The notes under the pieces are model-generated. The model saw only the letters and a list, made by a program, of their open reading frames with translations, had not been told where the DNA came from and did not search any database. The position numbers were made by a program, and so were the translations under genes. A stretch of 64,000 nt of DNA. It comes from Bacillus benzoevorans. Its GTDB lineage: Bacteria > Bacillota > Bacilli > Bacillales > Cytobacillaceae. The DNA lies in contig NZ_JACHGK010000001.1 in the NCBI RefSeq assembly GCF_014207535.1, forward strand, positions 62,001-126,000, in the 5' to 3' direction. This document shows, piece after piece, positions 44,581 through 52,646 of the stretch (position 1 is the stretch's first letter; every line of letters starts with the position of its first letter).

Positions 44581-44849
44581 ATGACTCTCCCTCCAATAAT
44601 GCAGCTGCATCATAATCGTAAAGCCTAAACTTTAAACAACTTCCGCTAGTCTTATTAGTTTAATCTTTTTGGAATTGAATTGTCCACATGTTACACTTGG
44701 AACTGTGATGGTTAGAAAAAGCTATATTTTTTGAACCATGATATAATGTTTTACTACGAAATATGTTTATCTTAGCAGGATATTGTTAACCTTCTGCTTT
44801 TGGATTGTAAAATTATATTATTTTTTCAAAAGAACGGAGGATTTAGACT

Positions 44850-45623
44850 GTGATTATTGTTGAAAATAGGTGTGTCGAACAGATCCCTGTTTTACATATA
44901 GTAAATAGGGAGCTTCTTTATGACAAGCTTCCATTTGTCATGTTTGTGCATGGCTTTACAAGTGCTAAAGAGCATAATCTGCATTACGCTTATTTGCTTG
45001 CAGAAAAGGGGTTTCGTGTGGTTCTTCCGGAGGCGGCATATCATGGTGAAAGACATGCGGAAGGGCTGAAAACAGAAGAAATAGCGCTTAACTTTTGGAA
45101 TATAGTGCTTCAGACGATTGATGAACTGGATATCCTGCGCCAGTATTTTGACAGTGCAAATCTAATTGATGCAAATCGAATCGGGCTTGTTGGAACCTCA
45201 ATGGGCGGTATGGTTACGCTTGGGTCACTGACACGGTATCAGTGGATAAAAGCTGCTGTGAGTTTAATGGGGATGCCGCAATATGAAAAATATGCCCTCT
45301 GGCAGCTGGAAATGCTGAAACAACAAGGGATTAAACTCCCGATTCAGCAAGAAGAAATAAATGCCATGCTTGAAAAGCTAAAGCCGGTTGATTTAAGTAA
45401 GCATCCTGAATCTCTTGATAACCGCCCATTATTATTTTGGCACGGCAAGCAGGATCATATTGTCCCATTTTCTTATACGTATGATTTTTATGAAAAAGTT
45501 AAACCTCTTTACAAAAAAACACCGGAAAAATTGCACTTTATTATTGATGATAAATCAGGTCATAAAGTCAGCAGGGAAGGTTTACTCAAAACGGTCGATT
45601 GGTTTGATACATTCCTAGTGTAA
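44850..45623 (+). CDS. yitV: Alpha/beta hydrolase YitV
   Basis: A 257-residue alpha/beta-hydrolase esterase. Nucleophile Ser117 sits in GTSMGG, the oxyanion motif HGFTSAKE is at 34-41, and the late Asp (QDHIVPF) and His (KSGHKV) complete the triad. The start is GTG after AACGGAGGATTTAGACT. It corresponds to B. subtilis YitV, an esterase of unknown natural substrate. Confidence 0.88.
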   Translation: MIIVENRCVEQIPVLHIVNRELLYDKLPFVMFVHGFTSAKEHNLHYAYLLAEKGFRVVLPEAAYHGERHAEGLKTEEIALNFWNIVLQTIDELDILRQYFDSANLIDANRIGLVGTSMGGMVTLGSLTRYQWIKAAVSLMGMPQYEKYALWQLEMLKQQGIKLPIQQEEINAMLEKLKPVDLSKHPESLDNRPLLFWHGKQDHIVPFSYTYDFYEKVKPLYKKTPEKLHFIIDDKSGHKVSREGLLKTVDWFDTFLV

Positions 45624-45711
45624 AAAGCAACATGGCTGCCACGGTGGATTTTTGAATATTTTGGGTTAAGCTGAAGTAAGTTCAGTATTTATTTTCGGGG
45701 AGATGAATAGA

Positions 45712-46020
45712 ATGGATGAAGCCTTAAAGGAAAATATATTAGGGGCTTTAGAATTAGTAGTAGACCCTGAGATTGGGATTGATATCGTCAATTTAGGATT
45801 AGTATATGATCTGAAATTGAATGACGAGGGGGTTTTGACCGTTGACATGACGTTAACTTCAATGGGATGCCCGCTTGCCGGTATGATTGTTGACCAAGTG
45901 AAAAATGCAGTCAGCGATATTCCGGAAGTGAAGGATACGATGGTGAATATTGTCTGGAATCCGCCATGGTCAAAAGATATGATGTCCCGCTATGCAAAAA
46001 TAGCACTCGGAATCAAGTGA
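45712..46020 (+). CDS. yitW: MIP18/SufT-type iron-sulfur assembly protein YitW
   Basis: A 102-residue DUF59 protein. The signature is DPEIGIDIVNLGLVYDL at about residues 17-33 and the Cys in TSMGCPLAGM, all typical of SufT-like maturation factors that help load Fe-S clusters. The frame begins nine bases earlier; the ATG at 45712 matches YitW length. A strong FNR-type promoter starts just downstream, so it lies directly before the anaerobic cluster. Confidence 0.92.
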   Translation: MDEALKENILGALELVVDPEIGIDIVNLGLVYDLKLNDEGVLTVDMTLTSMGCPLAGMIVDQVKNAVSDIPEVKDTMVNIVWNPPWSKDMMSRYAKIALGIK

Positions 46021-46035
46021 ATTATTGTACCGAAT

Positions 46036-46091
46036 GATAATGATAATCTGTGAGTTGCCTCACTTTGTTCACGGTTTTCATCCATTATAAT
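46036..46091 (+). promoter_or_regulatory. Fnr-dependent promoter with a Fur-like half-box (radical SAM gene)
   Basis: A consensus FNR site TGTGA-GTTGCC-TCACT (46049-46064) is centred at 46056.5. A perfect -10 TATAAT lies at 46086-46091, which puts the FNR site at -41.5 from the predicted start, the class II activation position. GATAATGATAATC (46036-46048), identical to the first 13 bases of the Fur box, abuts the FNR site. It suggests control by low oxygen and possibly iron. Confidence 0.75.
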
Positions 46092-46147
46092 TTATAAGTG
46101 GTATAGTATTCGTTATTTTTACCGTGAACGATCGGAGGGAAGCAGAT

Positions 46148-47263
46148 ATGTTTAATCGGGATTTTAATAAAGATCCATTTATTGTGATATGGGAATTAAC
46201 TAGAGCGTGCCAGCTGCATTGTTTACATTGCCGTGCAGAAGCACAGCTCTCGAGAGATCCAAGGGAGCTAACCTTTGCAGAAGGAAAAAAATTAGTTGAT
46301 CAAATATATGATATGAATAACCCATTGCTGGTATTTACCGGCGGGGATCCTTTAATGAGGGAAGATGTTTTTGATATTGCCTCCTACGCTGTACAAAAGG
46401 GTGTCCGTGTATCAATGACGCCTAGTGCAACACCTAATGTAACAAAGGAAGCGATTGAAAAAGCAAAAGAAGTGGGTCTGTCACGGTGGGCTTTCAGTCT
46501 TGACGGACATAATGCACAAATCCATGATCATTTCCGTGGAACAGAAGGTTCATTTGCTTTGACGATGGAACGGATCAAGTATTTACATGAATTAGAAATT
46601 CCCATTCAAATTAATACGACGATTTCCCGTTATAATCTGGAGTATTTAGATGAAATGGCGTCATTAGTGGAAGAATTGGGCTGTGTCCTGTGGAGTGTCT
46701 TTTTCCTTGTACCTACAGGAAGAGGGCTGGAAAAGGATATGATTTCTCCAGTTGAGCATGAGAGAGTATTTCAATGGTTATATCAATTAAGTAAAAGGGT
46801 CCCGTTTGATATTAAAACAACAGCCGCGCAGCATTACCGCCGTGTTGTCATTCAGCAGAAAAAGAAGGAAATGAAACAACAGAAAGATGAAATCCAATAT
46901 TTAGACGCTTTAACTGAGAAAGGAATGACCGGTTCCATTGACGGTCTTGGCAGGGCACCGAAGGGTGTTAATGATGGCAATGGCTTTATCTTTATTTCTC
47001 ATATTGGAGAGGTATATCCAAGCGGTCTGCTTCCAATAAAAGTGGGCAATGTCCGGGAAAAAACGCTTTCTGAAATTTATCGAGAATCTCCTATTTTGCA
47101 GGATTTACGTAATCCTGATAAATATAAAGGGAAATGCGGTGTCTGCGAATTCAGAAATGTGTGCGGCGGTTCAAGGTCACGCGCCTATGCAATGACCGGT
47201 GATTATCTAGAAAGCGAACCGTTTTGTGTCTATATACCGAAAGCACTGAGAAAAAAAGTTTAA
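46148..47263 (+). CDS. Radical SAM/SPASM protein (NirJ-like)
   Basis: A radical S-adenosylmethionine enzyme of 371 residues with a SPASM domain. The Fe-S motif CxxxCxxC appears as CQLHCLHC (Cys21, 25, 28). The SAM-binding FTGGDPL follows, and the C-terminal Cys-rich region has CGVCEFRNVCGG and a final Cys in SEPFC, typical of SPASM proteins such as NirJ/AhbD-type heme-modifying enzymes. I recall this as the TIGR04053 group. The ATG at 46148 follows GGAGGGAAGCAGAT. The promoter has FNR and Fur-like boxes. Substrate is not known; heme or a peptide are both possible. Confidence 0.85.
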   Translation: MFNRDFNKDPFIVIWELTRACQLHCLHCRAEAQLSRDPRELTFAEGKKLVDQIYDMNNPLLVFTGGDPLMREDVFDIASYAVQKGVRVSMTPSATPNVTKEAIEKAKEVGLSRWAFSLDGHNAQIHDHFRGTEGSFALTMERIKYLHELEIPIQINTTISRYNLEYLDEMASLVEELGCVLWSVFFLVPTGRGLEKDMISPVEHERVFQWLYQLSKRVPFDIKTTAAQHYRRVVIQQKKKEMKQQKDEIQYLDALTEKGMTGSIDGLGRAPKGVNDGNGFIFISHIGEVYPSGLLPIKVGNVREKTLSEIYRESPILQDLRNPDKYKGKCGVCEFRNVCGGSRSRAYAMTGDYLESEPFCVYIPKALRKKV

Positions 47264-47282
47264 ATCATAATCCTTACTGATA

Positions 47283-47330
47283 CGGCTGTGTTTTTGCCTT
47301 TTTGGAAAAAAACACAGCCTCCTTTTATAA
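47283..47330 (+). terminator. Terminator of the radical SAM gene
   Basis: GGCTGTGTTTTT / AAAAACACAGCC stem with a pyrimidine-rich loop followed by TCCTTTTAT. Confidence 0.75.
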
Positions 47331-47390
47331 GAAAATGTATCAAAGGGACACAGGATGAATGCCATAAATGTGAAAGCACTATAGGGGTAT

Positions 47391-47433
47391 TGTGATAAAA
47401 GTAACATAAAAAAAACAAAATCGCTGATAATAT
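47391..47433 (+). promoter_or_regulatory. FNR-type site before moaA
   Basis: TGTGA-TAAAAG-TAACA (47391-47406) matches the FNR palindrome at 9 of 10 positions. A -41.5 placement predicts the -10 at 47428-47433, where the sequence is TAATAT inside TGATAATATAGG. This is a plausible but imperfect Fnr promoter. Confidence 0.5.
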
Positions 47434-47467
47434 AGGGTATGGCACTCTTTTAAAGGGGTTGATACAC

Positions 47468-48484
47468 ATGCAAATAAAAAAGGTTACCGATACATTAAAT
47501 CGACCGTTAAGAGATCTGCGTATTTCAATCATCGACCGCTGCAACTTCCGTTGTCAGTATTGTATGCCGGCTGATTTGTTTGGTCCCGATTTTGCTTTTT
47601 TACCTAAAAGTGAGTTGTTATCTTTCGAAGAAATAGAACGGATTGCGACTATTTTCGTTGGATTAGGTGTAGAAAAGATTCGCCTTACTGGAGGGGAGCC
47701 TTTGCTGCGTAATGATGTCCATATTTTGGTGAAAAAGATCGCTTCAATTGAAGGGGTAAAGGATATCGGTTTAACAACCAACGGGGTCTATCTGCCAAAA
47801 TATGCCAAGGAACTGAAGGCTGCCGGTTTAAAACGGGTCAATATCAGTCTTGATACATTAAATGATGCATTATTCGGCGAGATTAACGGTCGTCAGGTTG
47901 GGACTAAGCCTGTTTTGAAAGGGATCATGGCTGCAAAAAAAGCTGGTTTAGAAATAAAAATTAATATGGTAGTTAAAAAGGGCCTGAATGATCATGAAAT
48001 TATTCCAATGGCTCAGTTCTGTAAAGACCATGGACTTCATCTGCGCTTTATTGAATTTATGGATGTTGGCAGCACAAATGGCTGGAAAATGGATGATGTC
48101 ATTACGAAAAAGGAAATATATCAAATTCTCAAAAGTCATTTTGATATGCAGCCTGCTAATCCGAATTATTACGGAGAAGTGGCTAAACGCTATATCTATA
48201 CGGATAATGGGGTGGAAGTTGGGTTTATTACCTCTGTATCCGAAGCCTTCTGTTCTACCTGTACCAGATCCCGTCTTTCGGCGAACGGCCAGATTTATAC
48301 CTGCCTGTTTAATGGCAACGGGTACGACATTCGTGATTTTATGCGGAATGGTGCCAGTGACGAGGAAATCAGAGCGAGGATTATTGAAATTTGGAATGGA
48401 AGAACAGACCGGTATTCTGAAGAAAGAACAGCCGAAACCGCCCGGCAAAGGAAAAAAATTGAGATGTCGTATATTGGCGGTTAA
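47468..48484 (+). CDS. moaA: GTP 3',8-cyclase MoaA
   Basis: Radical SAM enzyme for the first step of molybdenum cofactor synthesis. It has 338 residues. N-terminal CNFRCQYC holds the cluster Cys at about 25, 29 and 32; the C-terminal cluster Cys are in CSTCTRSR and the later CLF. The protein ends in the essential Gly-Gly tail (MSYIGG). The frame opens at a TTG (47459) inside the ribosome binding site AAAGGGGTTG; ATG 47468 is chosen. Together with mobB this implies a molybdoenzyme such as nitrate reductase elsewhere in the genome. Confidence 0.95.
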   Translation: MQIKKVTDTLNRPLRDLRISIIDRCNFRCQYCMPADLFGPDFAFLPKSELLSFEEIERIATIFVGLGVEKIRLTGGEPLLRNDVHILVKKIASIEGVKDIGLTTNGVYLPKYAKELKAAGLKRVNISLDTLNDALFGEINGRQVGTKPVLKGIMAAKKAGLEIKINMVVKKGLNDHEIIPMAQFCKDHGLHLRFIEFMDVGSTNGWKMDDVITKKEIYQILKSHFDMQPANPNYYGEVAKRYIYTDNGVEVGFITSVSEAFCSTCTRSRLSANGQIYTCLFNGNGYDIRDFMRNGASDEEIRARIIEIWNGRTDRYSEERTAETARQRKKIEMSYIGG

Positions 48485-48485
48485 A

Positions 48486-48518
48486 ATAAAAAGTCCCTGA
48501 AAAGGGGTTTTTTATTTT
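48486..48518 (+). terminator. Terminator of moaA
   Basis: GTCCCT-GAAA-AGGGG stem-loop followed by TTTTTTATTTT right after the moaA stop. Confidence 0.7.
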
Positions 48519-48529
48519 AAATGAAAAGA

Positions 48530-48573
48530 AACGCTGACTTATAAGGAGCAGCTCCACTATAAATCAGCGTTCA
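48530..48573 (-). terminator. Terminator of the RIC gene
   Basis: AACGCTGA / TCAGCGTT outer stem with an inner GGAGC/GCTCC hairpin. On the minus strand it is followed by TTTCTTTTC, so it ends the ric transcript. Confidence 0.7.
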
Positions 48574-48585
48574 TTTTTCTTTCTA

Positions 48586-49281
48586 TTAAAAATATCTTGG
48601 GAATAAGATGTTATTTTCCAGGTGAACATGCATAAATGTATCTGACTCAAGTGCTTCGAGACGTCTGAAAACTAATGTATATGTTCCGCAAGCGTCGTGT
48701 GGCAGGTTATAATCAGCCGTAATATATCGCAGTTGTTTTAGAATGGTACCAGCGAAATCATGTTCTTTTTCAAGTTCCTTGATGGCTTCAATAATTTCAG
48801 CGCGGTTTTCCGCGTCAGGATTCTTTTCCAGTGTTAAAATATGTGGAAAGCTCTCTGCTTCCTCTTTCAGAGTGTGTTCGGTCAGGTCTTTCTTTAATTC
48901 ATAAAAAAGTTCATGGACTTTCAAAAGCTCAGGGTGTCTTTCACCATGCACGCGGGCAATCTTTGTTACATAAGGACTTAAAGCGTTTAATTCCTCCCTT
49001 AGCGGCAGGTGATAATGATGAATGATATGGTCGATGATTTCTTCAGATGAACTGTTAAGCCAAACCTTCATGTCATCACTTTGTTCGTGCTTTTCATACA
49101 CATCAGCCAGCTCATGCATTAATACATCGAGGCTGACGGAGCTTTGGGATACTGCGGTATCTAATGGAGTGTTTCCTCCGCAGCAAAAGTCAATGCGGTA
49201 TTTTTTAAACACGTCACTTGTTTTTGGTATTTGATTGACAATATCTCGAACTGTTGTTGTATTAGAAAATGGTAATGTCAT
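48586..49281 (-). CDS. Iron-sulfur repair di-iron protein (RIC/ScdA)
   Basis: A 231-residue RIC protein that repairs Fe-S clusters damaged by nitric oxide or peroxide. The N-terminal ScdA domain carries DFCCGGNTPL with the Cys33-Cys34 pair. The C-terminal hemerythrin-like bundle holds the His/Glu ligands (HHYHLPLREE, RVHGERHPEL, EAESFPHIL, HVHLENNILFPR). The frame is open from 49317, but GGGGGTACAAAA fixes ATG 49281. It is divergent from mobB with an FNR-type site between. Confidence 0.92.
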   Translation of the reverse strand: MTLPFSNTTTVRDIVNQIPKTSDVFKKYRIDFCCGGNTPLDTAVSQSSVSLDVLMHELADVYEKHEQSDDMKVWLNSSSEEIIDHIIHHYHLPLREELNALSPYVTKIARVHGERHPELLKVHELFYELKKDLTEHTLKEEAESFPHILTLEKNPDAENRAEIIEAIKELEKEHDFAGTILKQLRYITADYNLPHDACGTYTLVFRRLEALESDTFMHVHLENNILFPRYF

Positions 49282-49350
49282 TTTTGTACCCCCATAATTA
49301 GTGATAATCAATCTCATAAATCAAGAATATCGGTTTTACGAGGATATTGT

Positions 49351-49366
49351 GGTGATGTGCATCACA
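49351..49366. promoter_or_regulatory. FNR-type site between RIC gene and mobB
   Basis: GGTGA-TGTGCA-TCACA, 9 of 10 matches to the FNR palindrome. For the minus-strand RIC gene, a -41.5 position predicts the -10 at 49329-49324, where the sequence is TATTCT (4 of 6). For mobB the site would put the start point at the ATG itself, so it more probably serves the RIC gene. Confidence 0.6.
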
Positions 49367-49400
49367 GATTATGATCGAAAATGAAGGGATTTGATCAAAT

Positions 49401-49922
49401 ATGGATAAACCGTTCATATTCCAAATTACGGGATATCAGAATAGCGGTAAGACCACCTATTTAAATAAGCTCTTAACCATATTAGCAAGGCAAAATGTGA
49501 GAACGGTTACCCTCAAACATCATGGGCATGGAGGGAAGCCGAATGTTGTGGAAGATGCCGATTCAGCATGCCACATTGCTTCAGGGGCCGCTGCTTCCCT
49601 TGTAGAAGGAGGAGGCAGACTGCTGCTGCAGACAGAAAATATTGCCTGGACGTTAGAAGAAGAAATAAATTTATTGACTCTCTTACGTCCTGAACTCATT
49701 TTAATTGAAGGCCATAAGCACGAGCACTTTCCAAAGTTAGTATTTTTGCGCGATAGAAATGATGTTCATCTGCTTAGCGATTTGAAGAATATTATTGCTG
49801 TTATTTATCAAAATCAGGAACCAGAAGAGGTAGTTAATTTATTCCCTGTGTTTCATCGTAACGACCCTGCATCCATTGCTTGGGTGCTCAATTATATCAT
49901 GAGTCAAGTGATAAAAAAGTGA
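49401..49922 (+). CDS. mobB: Molybdopterin-guanine dinucleotide cofactor protein MobB
   Basis: A 173-residue P-loop GTPase that assists MobA in attaching GMP to molybdopterin. Walker A GYQNSGKT is at residues 11-18 (a MobB-type motif), and LKHHGHGG follows in the conserved switch region, with LIEGHKHEHFPK further on. ATG lies close to the promoter region after AAAATGAAGGGA. It fits with moaA nearby and argues for a molybdoenzyme, although no nitrate reductase catalytic subunit is present in the window. Confidence 0.93.
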   Translation: MDKPFIFQITGYQNSGKTTYLNKLLTILARQNVRTVTLKHHGHGGKPNVVEDADSACHIASGAAASLVEGGGRLLLQTENIAWTLEEEINLLTLLRPELILIEGHKHEHFPKLVFLRDRNDVHLLSDLKNIIAVIYQNQEPEEVVNLFPVFHRNDPASIAWVLNYIMSQVIKK

Positions 49923-49986
49923 ACATGAGCACAAGTGTAGTAAATGTCGAAAAAAAGTTAAAAAATTTTCACAAAATTGTCGAAAA

Positions 49987-50029
49987 TGTAACTTTAGTCA
50001 CTGTTTTTTATAATGTCCTATAGTACTAT
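49987..50029 (+). promoter_or_regulatory. FNR-type site before the NarI-like gene
   Basis: TGTAA-CTTTAG-TCACT (49987-50002), one mismatch to the FNR palindrome. At -41.5 spacing the -10 would be TACTAT (50024-50029), a 4 of 6 match. Confidence 0.55.
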
Positions 50030-50077
50030 GAAAATAAGGGAATGTTATAAATTTTATGGGGACTGGGGTGAGCTCAA

Positions 50078-50506
50078 TTGGGGATTTTTCAAATGCTCCT
50101 ATGGATGATTTATCCTTATATGGTCGTGGTAATTTTTGCAATGGGGATTGTATGGAATTGCGATACGACAGAATTGTTTCAGAATAATAATGAGTTGAAC
50201 CGTAAAAGCAATGCATTTAGAAAAACTGTAAAAGGATTAATGCTTCTAAGTATAGCGTCAGGAATCGCCATCCTTTTATTTTATGGATTTGACAAGGATT
50301 CAATCCATTTATTCCAGTGGTTGGTAAGTGTTGTCTCACTTAACCCTGATATGGAACTGATTTCCAATCTCTCTGTCCTCTCACGTATGCATATTATCTT
50401 AGTGTTAACCTGTTTATTAATGCTTTCTTTTACGAAATACATTAATTATATGCTGCACCCATTATTCCATTATCGGAAGCAAAGTGTAAAAATAAGCCAT
50501 GAGTAA
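50078..50506 (+). CDS. Shortened NarI-like membrane protein
   Basis: A 142-residue membrane protein with three hydrophobic segments. Its C-terminal half aligns by eye with the end of nitrate reductase gamma subunit NarI: NPDMELISNLSVLSRMHIILVL and SFTKYINYMLHPLFHY resemble the NarI segments RPDASLMESVP and FTRLVHVFSLPLKY. NarI is normally about 225 residues with five helices; the central helices carrying two heme-ligand His are missing here. His105 is kept, but the position of the last ligand is Asn123, with His127 four residues later. TTG start follows GGGGTGAGCTCAA. It is a likely NarI derivative, with redox activity doubtful. A weak hairpin with T-run follows the stop. Confidence 0.65.
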   Translation: MGIFQMLLWMIYPYMVVVIFAMGIVWNCDTTELFQNNNELNRKSNAFRKTVKGLMLLSIASGIAILLFYGFDKDSIHLFQWLVSVVSLNPDMELISNLSVLSRMHIILVLTCLLMLSFTKYINYMLHPLFHYRKQSVKISHE

Positions 50507-50543
50507 AACCTCCGCATCCATCGAGCGGTTTTTTTATATAAAG

Positions 50544-50791
50544 GCTGTGTTAAAAGTCAATGTTGATTTTGGAGGACTTTGTTGATTGGAGTGGAAGGCA
50601 CGAAGACTCCTCCGAAAATGCTAGCGCATTTTCATCGTGCGTGGGCGGATTCAAGGAAGCTTATTCAATGTCCTGCGGGAACAGCGAGACAGACGAGACC
50701 CCGCAGGCACGAAGTGGCGAGGAGGCTCAGGCGTAGATGAGCGGAAAGCGAAGTGCTTGGAACGGAAATCAACAACCAAGTTTAACAGAGC
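50544..50791. repeat. MITE-like repeat, copy 4 (248 bp)
   Basis: Nearly identical to copies 1 and 3 and in the same orientation on the plus strand. It starts GCTGTGTTAAAAGTCAATG and ends CAAGTTTAACAGAGC. It separates the NarI-like gene from the Fnr site of the ywiC-like gene, beginning about 40 bases after the stop of the former and ending about 25 bases before the FNR box. Confidence 0.85.
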
Positions 50792-50817
50792 TATATAAAA
50801 GAAGTTATGAACTGAAA

Positions 50818-50860
50818 TGTGATATGTTTCACTTTTTTTAAAAACAGAATTTGCTATAGT
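50818..50860 (+). promoter_or_regulatory. Fnr-dependent promoter of the ywiC-like gene
   Basis: Perfect FNR palindrome TGTGA-TATGTT-TCACT (50818-50833) with -10 TATAGT at 50855-50860, exactly as expected for activation from -41.5. Confidence 0.75.
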
Positions 50861-50928
50861 TACGATAGACAGAATTGTCTTAAAAGGCTACATTAATAGG
50901 GAGCATTGTCATGTCAGGAGTGAAAGTC

Positions 50929-51654
50929 ATGAAACTTTTTTTGCCAAAACAGCATGGAGCTTGGGCTATGCTGATTATCCCCTATTGGTTAGGTGTTGCT
51001 GCGTCTGAATTTATGTGGCAGCATATCCCCTTCTTTATTGGCTGGACACTCATGTATCTGGGAACATATCCATTTCTCCTGATTTTCAAGGGAAAGAAAG
51101 TCCCTTTTCACACGAAATGGACGTTATTTTATATGGTTCCAGGGCTGTTGCTGCTGTTGATTCCGCTGTTCGCAAGACCGAGCATTATTTGGTTTGGATT
51201 ATTGATGCTGCCGTTATTTTCATTAAATATTTACTTTTCCTATACCAATAACGATCGGGCGCTGATGAATGATTTTCTGGCCATCTTCATATTTTCGATT
51301 ACAGGTTTGGCTAGCAGCTATTTAGCAAAAGGCGGTATAGAAGAGATTGACATAAAATTATTTATGTTAAATTTCTTGTTTTTTGCCGGCTGTACTTTTT
51401 ATGTGAAAACGATGATCAGGGAGAAAAAAAGCGAAGTATACAAATGGATTTCCTTTTCTTATCATGTTCTTGTTCCGCTCATCTTGCTTGCCGACCGTCA
51501 ATGGATTGCTGCAGCAGCCCTTTTACCGAGTCTCATTAGAGCATTTTATCTTTATGGTAAGTCCTATAGCATAAAAAAAATAGGTATTATCGAAATTGTA
51601 AACGCTGCGATATTTTTTATCCTGATACTGACAGGGCTTCTAACCGTGGTATAG
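50929..51654 (+). CDS. ywiC: YwiC-like membrane protein
   Basis: A 241-residue integral membrane protein with about eight hydrophobic segments, beginning MKLFLPKQHGAWAMLIIPYW, the conserved YwiC start. In B. subtilis ywiC lies in the narK-fnr-narGHJI region and is linked to anaerobic respiration, but the function is unknown. The frame opens at ATG 50911; AGGAGTGAAAGTC before the ATG at 50929 and homology support the later one. Its FNR site and the neighbour fnr fit anaerobic control. Confidence 0.85.
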   Translation: MKLFLPKQHGAWAMLIIPYWLGVAASEFMWQHIPFFIGWTLMYLGTYPFLLIFKGKKVPFHTKWTLFYMVPGLLLLLIPLFARPSIIWFGLLMLPLFSLNIYFSYTNNDRALMNDFLAIFIFSITGLASSYLAKGGIEEIDIKLFMLNFLFFAGCTFYVKTMIREKKSEVYKWISFSYHVLVPLILLADRQWIAAAALLPSLIRAFYLYGKSYSIKKIGIIEIVNAAIFFILILTGLLTVV

Positions 51655-51661
51655 GGAAGCA

Positions 51662-51706
51662 AATAATAAAACGGTTTGGTCAAAAAGACCAAACCGTTTT
51701 ATTATT
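51662..51706. terminator. Bidirectional terminator between ywiC-like gene and fnr
   Basis: A 20-base perfect stem, AATAATAAAACGGTTTGGTC with its reverse complement, and loop AAAAA. T-rich tails exist on both strands, and the genes are convergent. Confidence 0.95.
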
Positions 51707-51732
51707 GTCCAGCTCCAGCGCTTCCGCTTTTC
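51706..51732. repeat. Remnant of the TGTCCAGCTCCAGCGC repeat
   Basis: TGTCCAGCTCCAGCG followed directly by CTTCCGCTTTTC: the two ends of the element at 7564-7710 with the middle deleted. It abuts the 3' end of fnr. Confidence 0.6.
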
Positions 51733-52425
51733 TTAGTTAATATTACATATATCAATGGGGCAGTTTTCACAGTTGATTTCAGTTTTCAAGTATTCCATAT
51801 CGTGAATCGTAATGATCCCTTTTTTAACTGAAAGAGCATTTTGCTTGCGTAAGTCGCTTAACAGCCGATTGACAACTTCACGGGAAGTTCCACAAAAGTT
51901 AGCCAGCTCTTGGTTAGTCAAAGGTAAATTTATGAGAATGCCTTCAGGGTTTTCTAAACCATAGCTGTTTGCCAGACGAATCAGCGTAGAATACAGCGCC
52001 CCTTTTTTGCCGTGAAGGACTAAATCGCGAAATTTTGTTTGTGATTTTCTATGCTGTAAATTCAGCCATTTCATAAATTCGAGCGCTAATTCGCTGTCCT
52101 CTTCAAGTTTTTGTTCCAACTCTTCTTTGAAGAGTACGGCAACTGTGCCGCCTTCAATAACCTTCGCATTAAGCATATATTTTGCAGCCGGCTGGAATAA
52201 GGACAGTTCTCCGACCAAGTCCCCTGAAGAACACAAGCGAATAGTGAGTTCCCGCCCGTCTTCCACCATTTTACTTACTTGAATCATCCCGCTTTGAATA
52301 ATATATAATTCAGATGCTGCCAGTCCTTCTTGATATAGGTAAGTACCTCTTTCGATTTGACGAATATGGTGAACAGACTGAAGAATTTGGGAAAGACCAT
52401 TTGAAATATTGGATAAAGTGATCAT
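51733..52425 (-). CDS. fnr: Anaerobic transcription regulator Fnr
   Basis: A Crp/Fnr-family regulator of 230 residues. It has a cyclic-nucleotide-like beta barrel (QEGLAASELYIIQSGMIQV) and a helix-turn-helix around LTNQELANFCGTSREVVNRLLSDLR. The C-terminal motif CENCPIDIC holds Cys219, Cys222 and Cys227, the arrangement of the Bacillus [4Fe-4S] cluster, which lies at the C-terminus rather than the N-terminus as in E. coli. The frame is open from 52614, but AGAGGTGAGCATGTC fixes ATG 52425. It is the natural regulator of the five FNR sites upstream in the window. Confidence 0.94.
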   Translation of the reverse strand: MITLSNISNGLSQILQSVHHIRQIERGTYLYQEGLAASELYIIQSGMIQVSKMVEDGRELTIRLCSSGDLVGELSLFQPAAKYMLNAKVIEGGTVAVLFKEELEQKLEEDSELALEFMKWLNLQHRKSQTKFRDLVLHGKKGALYSTLIRLANSYGLENPEGILINLPLTNQELANFCGTSREVVNRLLSDLRKQNALSVKKGIITIHDMEYLKTEINCENCPIDICNIN

Positions 52426-52646
52426 GACATGCTCACCTCTTCTATGGTTAATAAACCACCCATTGTTATATTGGTAAAACAAAAGAGTGATACGTGTTAT
52501 TATATAATATAATAAGGGGAAAATTAATATGTAAAATAATACTATCACTATAGTGTTATATCTGTAAAGTATTAAAGGAGGCAAATGACCACTGCTTCGA
52601 GGTTTCTTTTTCACGGTGATTTTATAAGGTTACAATGAAAAAAAGA

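Noticed and set aside
48586..48600. Transcription of the RIC gene as part of the moaA unit
   Set aside because: The genes are on opposite strands and each has its own terminator in 48486-48573.
52426..52614. FNR box in the fnr upstream region (autoregulation)
   Set aside because: TAACA...TCACT pairs were seen but with four-base spacing or wrong orientation; none fits TGTGA-N6-TCACA.
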